This document shows positions 53,580-64,000 of a DNA stretch of 64,000 nucleotides, in pieces. Within the stretch, counting starts at the first letter, position 1; each line of letters starts with the position of its first letter. Made by a program: the position numbers and the translations under genes. The notes beneath the pieces are model-generated. The model made no database searches. It was given only the letters and a program-made list of their open reading frames with translations, and was not told the DNA's origin. Source of the DNA: Deinococcus aestuarii (GTDB taxonomy: Bacteria > Deinococcota > Deinococci > Deinococcales > Deinococcaceae); NCBI RefSeq assembly GCF_018863415.1, contig NZ_JAHKSN010000025.1:1-64000 (forward strand). The letters are read 5' to 3'.

Positions 53580-53665
53580 GAAATCAGGCTACAACCCTCA
53601 CTCGCCCCTGACGCCCATCTCTCTAAATCGATTCAGCCCGCCCGTTTTCCTGCTACGCTCGGCGG

Positions 53666-55276
<1,611 letters not shown>

Positions 55277-55332
55277 GGAGATGACGCTCAGTGCAAAAGT
55301 GGGCTTGAGCAGAATTCACAGGACCGCCCTGC

Positions 55333-55370
55333 TCTCTCAGCTCCTCCCCCTTGAGGGGGGAGGTTGAGAG
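55333..55370. repeat. Intergenic palindromic element 1
   Basis: CTCTCAGCTCCTCCCCC, a TTGA loop, and GGGGGGAGGTTGAGAG form a long near-perfect hairpin 57 bases after the glucosidase stop. The gene on the other side is convergent, so a bidirectional terminator is possible; such elements also occur as dispersed palindromes. Confidence 0.6.
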
Positions 55371-55456
55371 GGGGTGACCGTAAGCGACCTGCCGCGCGAT
55401 GGGAGGGCCAGGCATCCAGCAAGCGACCGAGTGGGTCACACGCCCCCTCACCCCAA

Positions 55457-55479
55457 CCCTCTCCCGCCAGGGGAGAGGG
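55457..55479. repeat. Intergenic palindromic element 2
   Basis: CCCTCTCCC and GGGAGAGGG flank a five-base loop (GCCAG), preceded by CCCCCTCACCCCAACC. This wording recurs as small palindromic repeats in many bacterial genomes. It lies between the two convergent genes, 25 bases from the kinase stop. Confidence 0.6.
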
Positions 55480-55504
55480 GGCCAAACGAGAATCCCCCAG
55501 ATCC

Positions 55505-56260
<756 letters not shown>

Positions 56261-56368
56261 ACCCAACGTTAACCCATTCGGGGCGGCCGTGGGGGCGAGA
56301 TCAGCGGCAGACCGGAAGCCCCCCGCTGGGAGGGGCCTTCTTCGCCGTTCCCGGCCGGTGGCCCGGAG

Positions 56369-57232
56369 TCAGGGGAGTGGTCCGTCCTTCACGCCAGCCG
56401 CCTCCGTCATCTGCTGGGTCTCGGCGTAGGCCTGGGGCGTGGGCGGCGCGAGCCTGGGCTCCTGGCCCACCGGCTGGGCGGCGACGAGGCGGAACTCGCC
56501 CATCCCGTCGAGCGAGGGACCCTGGGTCCAGCGGCCCTGCGGAGGCTCGACGCCCTCGATGCCGGTGAACACGTAGTCGTAGCTCACCTCGCGCAGTTCC
56601 TCCCCCACCGGGAAGGAGTTGGGGATCGGCAGGGTGCCGGGGTGCCCGCCGAGTTCCTCGATCACGGCGAGCCACTGCTGCTGGTGCATGGTGTCGCGCG
56701 CGATCAGGAAGCGCAGCATGTCCTTCATGCCGGGGTCGTCGGTGAGCTCGAAGAGGCGGCAGGCCAGCGCCCGGCCCGTCGCCTCGGCGGTCACGTTGGC
56801 GTACATGTCGGCGGCGAGGTTGCCGCTCGCGTACACGTGTGAGCCGTCGAAGGGCACCCCGTTGGCGTCGGAGGCGAGCGCGGCCATCCCCGCCGAGAGG
56901 TACTGGCGCGGGTCACCGCCGCCCATCACGGCCTCCACCAGGGGATTGGCCTTCGCGGCGGCCTCCTGCATGGCGCTGGCAGACCCCTCCAGGTTCATCG
57001 CCACGGCGGTCGCCAGCATCTCGATATGGGCGATCTCCTCGGTGCCGGTCGCCAGCAGCATGTCGCGGTACTTCCCCGGGCCGCGGGCGCCGAAGGCCTG
57101 GAAGAGATACTGGAGACACACCCGCATCTCGCCCTCCACGCCGCCGATGGCCTGTTGCAGGGCGCGGGCAAAGCGGGGGTCGGGCGTCTCGACACGAACT
57201 GGATACTGCAACTTGCCGTCGTAATAGAACAT
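56369..57232 (-). CDS. Manganese catalase
   Basis: A non-heme catalase that breaks down hydrogen peroxide. The 287-residue ferritin-like protein has the di-manganese ligands in order: Glu35 (GGVEGEMRVCLQYLFQAF), Glu66 and His69 (TGTEEIAHIEML), a Glu in the third helix region (NVTAEATGRALACRLFELTDD) and His in RDTMHQQQW. The N-terminal MFYYDGKLQYPV and the C-terminal proline-rich tail are typical. A GGAGGA site precedes the ATG at 57232. It fits the strong peroxide defence of Deinococcus. Confidence 0.93.
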   Translation of the reverse strand: MFYYDGKLQYPVRVETPDPRFARALQQAIGGVEGEMRVCLQYLFQAFGARGPGKYRDMLLATGTEEIAHIEMLATAVAMNLEGSASAMQEAAAKANPLVEAVMGGGDPRQYLSAGMAALASDANGVPFDGSHVYASGNLAADMYANVTAEATGRALACRLFELTDDPGMKDMLRFLIARDTMHQQQWLAVIEELGGHPGTLPIPNSFPVGEELREVSYDYVFTGIEGVEPPQGRWTQGPSLDGMGEFRLVAAQPVGQEPRLAPPTPQAYAETQQMTEAAGVKDGPLP

Positions 57233-57413
57233 GGCTTTTCCTCCGTGGTCACCGCCGGGGTGGTGGGTCCGGTCACTAGAGCAGGGTCCGCCGGGAGCGG
57301 GCGTGAACCCCGGATTCACGCCCCGGCGCATGTTCTGACAGCAGTGCCCCAAACACCTCAAGGAAGGCGCAAGTGCACCGGACGCGGGGCGGCGGGGTGG
57401 CTAGAATCCCCGC

Positions 57414-58214
57414 ATGTCGGACTTCGGGCTGGTGCTGGGGGGCGGGGGCGCGCGGGGCCTCGCCCACATCGGGGTCTGGCGGGTGCTGGAGGAAGAAGGC
57501 CTGCGCCCGAGGGTCCTCGCGGGCACGAGCATCGGCGGGCTGGTCGCGGCCTTCATCGCGGCCGGGTTTTCCGCGGAAGACCTCACGCGCGTGTCGGGGG
57601 CCGTGTCGTGGCGGCGACTGCTCGACTGGCGGCTGGGGCGCGGCCTGCTGAACGCGGCGGCCTTCGAGACGTGGCTGGGGGCGAACCTGCCCGCCACCTT
57701 CGAGGAACTGCGCACGCCGCTGGCCGTCACCGCGACGGACGTGCTCACCGGGCGGCAGGTCTACCTGTCGAGCGGCCCGCTCTTCCCGGCGCTGCGGGCC
57801 ACGACCGCCTACCCCGGCGCCATCGACCCCGTGCCCCAGGGGGACATGCTGCTCGCGGACGGCGGGGTCCTCAATCAGGTGCCCGTGGACGCGGCGCTTT
57901 TCCTGGGGGTTCACCGGGTGGTGGCGGTGGACGTGACGGCACCCGGCCTCCTCGAACTGCCCGCCCGGCGGCGGCTATGGCGGCGGGAGGCGGAGGCGCA
58001 CCTGGGTCCCGTGCAGGCGCTCAGGCGGGCCGCCGACATCATGCAGGCGCAGCTCACCGACGCGCGGCTGAGCCTCTACCGCCCCGACGTGCTGCTGCGG
58101 CCCGCCGTGGTGGGGGTGGACCTCCAGAGCTTTCACCGGGCCACGCAGGCGATTCAGGCGGGCGAGGAGGCGGCGCGGGCCGAGTTGCCCCGGCTGCGGG
58201 CGCTGGCCTCCTGA
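57414..58214 (+). CDS. Patatin-like phospholipase
   Basis: A 266-residue cytoplasmic patatin-family lipid hydrolase (RssA-like). The oxyanion loop GGGGARG (9-15), nucleophile Ser39 in GTSIGG, and the catalytic Asp149 in [11 protein letters not shown] complete a Ser-Asp dyad. It probably cleaves acyl groups from phospholipids. TAGAAT lies six bases before the ATG (leaderless). It is followed after 102 bases by lepB on the same strand. Confidence 0.9.
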   Translation: MSDFGLVLGGGGARGLAHIGVWRVLEEEGLRPRVLAGTSIGGLVAAFIAAGFSAEDLTRVSGAVSWRRLLDWRLGRGLLNAAAFETWLGANLPATFEELRTPLAVTATDVLTGRQVYLSSGPLFPALRATTAYPGAIDPVPQGDMLLADGGVLNQVPVDAALFLGVHRVVAVDVTAPGLLELPARRRLWRREAEAHLGPVQALRRAADIMQAQLTDARLSLYRPDVLLRPAVVGVDLQSFHRATQAIQAGEEAARAELPRLRALAS

Positions 58215-58316
58215 CCGTGCCTGCTTCCTGGGGCCTTCCCACCCGGGGGGACCTTTCGCCGTGCGGGCGGGGGCCAGGGTCCGCTATGCTGCGCCGGGAC
58301 AACCCAAGGGAGCCGC

Positions 58317-59105
<789 letters not shown>

Positions 59106-59130
59106 CCGGGACGAGCGTCGGGAAGGCGGG

Positions 59131-59160
59131 AAGCGTCGGCGGAGGTCGGCGCTCTTTTTT
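59131..59160 (+). terminator. Putative intrinsic terminator after lepB
   Basis: AGCGTCGG and TCGGCGCT form an imperfect stem directly followed by CTTTTTT, 25 bases past the lepB stop. The U-run is rare in this GC-rich sequence. Confidence 0.55.
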
Positions 59161-59295
59161 GCCTCTCTCCTCGGAGAGCTGCGGAGCAGAGGGAGAAGCG
59201 TCAGCGTTCCCCAGCGCCCCTCCCGGCCCGACGGCACCAAACGGCGAGGGGGCGCCCGGCAACCCGCCGACCCGCCCCCGAACACCTCCCGCGGC

Positions 59296-59622
<327 letters not shown>

Positions 59623-59627
59623 AGAGG

Positions 59628-59843
<216 letters not shown>

Positions 59844-59851
59844 GCCCGCCA

Positions 59852-60373
59852 TTATGCGCCCCCCTCCGTCCCGGTCGCCGCCGACTTCCCCACGCCGAGG
59901 CGCGTGCCGGGGGCCGTCTCCGCCCGGGTGCCCAGGTGCCGCACCGCGTACCGCCCGGTGACGTGCGCCGCTTCCTCCCCGGCGGCGGCCTCCAGCGCGG
60001 GCGTCACGGGAAAATGCACCTCGTACACGGCGGTGTCGTAGGCGCTCTTCACCGTGGCGTGGAGGAGGCCCGCCGCCGTCTCCGCGGGCGCGTCCGGGGC
60101 GAGCAGGACCGTCCGCACGAGCACGATGGGCCGGTCTCCCTGCCACACGTGCTGGGCGAAGATGGCGCCCACGAGGCCGCCCGCGTCGTCCTGGGCCACG
60201 AAGGAATGTTCGCTGCGCTCGTAGAACTTCAGGGCGGGGAGGCTGGTGCTCAGGCGGCCCTCACGCTCGCGGGCGGGCAAGGTGTCGAAGGCGGGGTCGG
60301 CGTGACGCTGGGCAGCGAGGTCGAGGGCCGCCAGGGCGTCGTAGTCGGGTTCGGCGAAGGTCCGGTAACGCAT
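59852..60373 (-). CDS. GNAT-fold acetyltransferase-like protein (possibly DUF1999)
   Basis: A 173-residue protein with a GNAT-like order of elements: a first strand-helix ([19 protein letters not shown]), a beta pair ([38 protein letters not shown]), and a helix starting [21 protein letters not shown]. The acetyl-CoA loop is not canonical, so activity is uncertain. It resembles the DUF1999 group known from Thermus. TAGCCT lies six bases before the ATG, giving it its own promoter inside the 3' end of rbsK. Confidence 0.65.
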   Translation of the reverse strand: MRYRTFAEPDYDALAALDLAAQRHADPAFDTLPAREREGRLSTSLPALKFYERSEHSFVAQDDAGGLVGAIFAQHVWQGDRPIVLVRTVLLAPDAPAETAAGLLHATVKSAYDTAVYEVHFPVTPALEAAAGEEAAHVTGRYAVRHLGTRAETAPGTRLGVGKSAATGTEGGA

Positions 60374-60382
60374 GGGGGCAGG

Positions 60383-61266
60383 CTAGCGCGTGCCCGTCAG
60401 GATGGCCCCGATCTCGGCGAGGCTCGGCATCGCGTCCTGCGCCCCCGAGCGGGTGCAGGCCAGGGCGGCGGCGACGGTGGCGGCGCGGAGGGCCTCGGGG
60501 AGGGGCCGACCGGACGAGCGCCACGCGACGAGCACCCCGCAGAAGGTGTCGCCCGCGCCCGTCGTGTCCACGGGGGCCACGGGATGGGCGGGCAGGCGAT
60601 GGGTCGCCTCCGGGGTGACGGTCAAGCTCCCCTCCCCCCCGAGCGTGACGGTGACGGTCTGCGGCCCACGTCTGAGAAGCGAGCGGGCGGCCTCCTCCCC
60701 CGCCCCGCCTGCCAGCACCGCGACTTCGTGCTCGTTCACGATCAGGTGCCCGGTATGGGCGAGGAGGTCGGGGTCGGGGTCGCGGGCGGGCGCGGCGTTG
60801 AGCACGACGGTCAGACCGGCGGCGTGGGCGCGGCGGGCGGCCCCGCGGGTGACCTCGGGCGGCAGCTCCCCTTGCAGGAGGAGGTGGGTGAAGCTCCCCC
60901 ACCCCTCCGGCAGGTGGCTGGGCGTGACATGCGCGTTTGCCCCACTCGCCACCGTGATCGCGTTCTCGCCCTCCGGGGAGACCGTGATCAGGGCGAGGCC
61001 GGTGGGGGCGTCCACGGTGTGCAGGTGGCCCAGGTCCACCCCCGCCCGGGTGAGCCCCCGCAGGGCCGCCTCCCGGAAAGCGTCCCGCCCGACCGCGCCG
61101 CAGAGGGCCACCCGCGCCCCGGCCAGCGCGGCGGCGACCGCCTGATTCGCCCCCTTGCCGCCGGGAGACACGGTGGCGTCCCCGCCGAGCACCGTCTCGC
61201 CGGGGGCCGGGATACGCTCTGCCCTTACCGTCAGGTCCGCGTTCACGCTCCCCACGACGAGGACGC

Positions 61267-61270
<4 letters not shown>
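60383..61270 (-). CDS. rbsK: Ribokinase
   Basis: This enzyme phosphorylates ribose to ribose-5-phosphate. The 295-residue PfkB-family protein has VVGSVNADLTVRAERIPAPGETVLG (5-29), SPGGKGANQAVAAA (about 35-48), the sugar-lid region, and the C-terminal DTTGAGDTFCGVLVA with the catalytic Asp. These are the ribokinase versions of the two PfkB signatures. The GTG start overlaps the stop of the deaminase (GTGA), so the two are translationally coupled, consistent with nucleoside salvage. Confidence 0.88.
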
Positions 61271-61815
<545 letters not shown>

Positions 61816-61921
61816 GGGGCCCATCTTGCACGACCCCCGCGCCCGTCTCCGTGGGGTCGGGGACAGCCCCGGGAGACTTTGTGTACCGGCCCCTTCCCGG
61901 GGACACCCGCTGGGGGAGTGC

Positions 61922-61937
61922 AAAAGCCGGGCTTTTT
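61922..61937 (+). promoter_or_regulatory. Small hairpin with T-run in a divergent promoter region
   Basis: AAAAGCCGGGCTTTTTT is self-complementary with a T-run. It lies between divergent genes just before a TATACT box (61942-61947) that is the probable -10 of the acyl-CoA ligase gene. A terminator would not be expected here, so it may be a regulator site or an upstream promoter element. Confidence 0.4.
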
Positions 61938-62019
61938 TGCTTATACTGAGTCCAATCTTCCTTCCCTCTCGCACGCCCGGGGCGGCCCAGGCGTGGTCCC
62001 AAGGAGTGTGCCTCACCGT

Positions 62020-63729
<1,710 letters not shown>

Positions 63730-63809
63730 GCCCGCCCACCGCTCTCCGGCGGAGCCCCCGACGCGGTGCGGATAAGGAGAATGTGAGCCCCTGGCCCGAC
63801 ACGTGCTAC

Positions 63810-63831
63810 GGTTGACCGATCACGGTCAACC
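63810..63831. promoter_or_regulatory. Putative operator or hairpin: 9-4-9 inverted repeat
   Basis: GGTTGACCG, ATCA, CGGTCAACC: perfect nine-base arms 58 bases before the start of the lipoprotein gene. GATCACG occurs twice here (63818 and 63833). It could be a repressor site over the promoter (TTGACC may be its -35) or a terminator stem after the acyl-CoA ligase gene. Confidence 0.5.
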
Positions 63832-63888
63832 TGATCACGCGGGGGCGTGTCCCGGACGCGTGCGGCCCGTGGCGACCAGGGGGAGAAG

Positions 63889-64000
63889 ATGACCGAACAC
63901 AAGGGACGCGGGTTGAGGAGGGGACCAACTCGGCAGGGTCGGCGCGCCGGGCTGCTGCTGGCGCTGAGCCTGGGGCTGATCGGCTGTAGCCGGACCGCCT
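63889..64000 (+). CDS. Lipoprotein, N-terminal part (runs off the window)
   Basis: The visible 37 residues are a basic N-terminus (HKGRGLRRGPTRQGRRAG), a hydrophobic stretch (LLLALSLGLIG) and a lipobox cysteine in LIGCSRT, that is, a secretion signal with lipid attachment. GGGGGAG lies before the ATG. Deinococcus has many such solute-binding lipoproteins, but the mature protein is outside the window, so no function can be assigned. Confidence 0.65.
   Translation, partial: MTEHKGRGLRRGPTRQGRRAGLLLALSLGLIGCSRTA

Overview
The window is GC-rich, gene-dense bacterial chromosome that I assign to the genus Deinococcus. Four observations support this. LysY belongs to the LysW-type lysine pathway of Deinococcus-Thermus. 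SpoVS occurs in a non-sporulating context, and BshC (bacillithiol) and a manganese catalase are present. Many genes begin 5-9 bases after a TANNNT box, the leaderless-mRNA signature documented for Deinococcus. About 60 protein genes are visible. I saw no rRNA or tRNA gene.

Layout. 1-0.9 kb: the 5' end of an apparent transposase and a lone type I restriction specificity gene. 1-6.3 kb: Blh carotenoid cleavage, lysY, DUF4127 and a ROK kinase. 6.3-9.7 kb: tetR-tspO, with a palindromic operator, opposite pruA. 9.7-15.4 kb: tandem DinB genes, a degenerate kinase-fold protein, an aminotransferase, a metallophosphoesterase, a WecG/TagA transferase and a Crp regulator. 15.5-25.9 kb: bshC, a U32 protein, a stress protein, rhodaneses with a SufT-like protein, a MerR regulator, a membrane metalloprotease, spoVS and an ACT protein. 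25.9-30 kb: a potABCD polyamine ABC transporter. 30-39 kb: AraC regulator, EamA exporter, B3/B4 protein, an exonuclease broken by one in-frame stop, map, an MFS exporter, an Rrf2 regulator with its oxidoreductase, and recQ. 39-45.6 kb: a lipoprotein, a quinone-oxidoreductase-like enzyme, an acyl-CoA dehydrogenase and a membrane phospholipase D-like protein.

45.7-51.8 kb is the dominant feature: a type I-E-like CRISPR array of 99 repeats of 29 bases with mostly 32-base spacers. The leader side is on the left and the repeats decay on the right. No cas gene lies anywhere in the window, so Cascade, Cas3, Cas1 and Cas2 must be encoded elsewhere. Two spacers occur twice, and the last repeat base varies, as expected if it is copied from the PAM. 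The array is open in several frames and generates many false repetitive 'proteins'.

52-64 kb: an LCP-family protein, a GH13 glucosidase, a Ser/Thr kinase, Mn-catalase, patatin, signal peptidase I, a five-gene minus-strand run (deaminase, ribokinase, GNAT-like, HMA-like, DUF503), a fatty acyl-CoA ligase, and the start of a lipoprotein gene cut by the window edge.

Two families of short dispersed repeats run through the window. Several copies lie inside reading frames: the ends of the DinB/kinase genes and the linker between the HRDC domains of RecQ.
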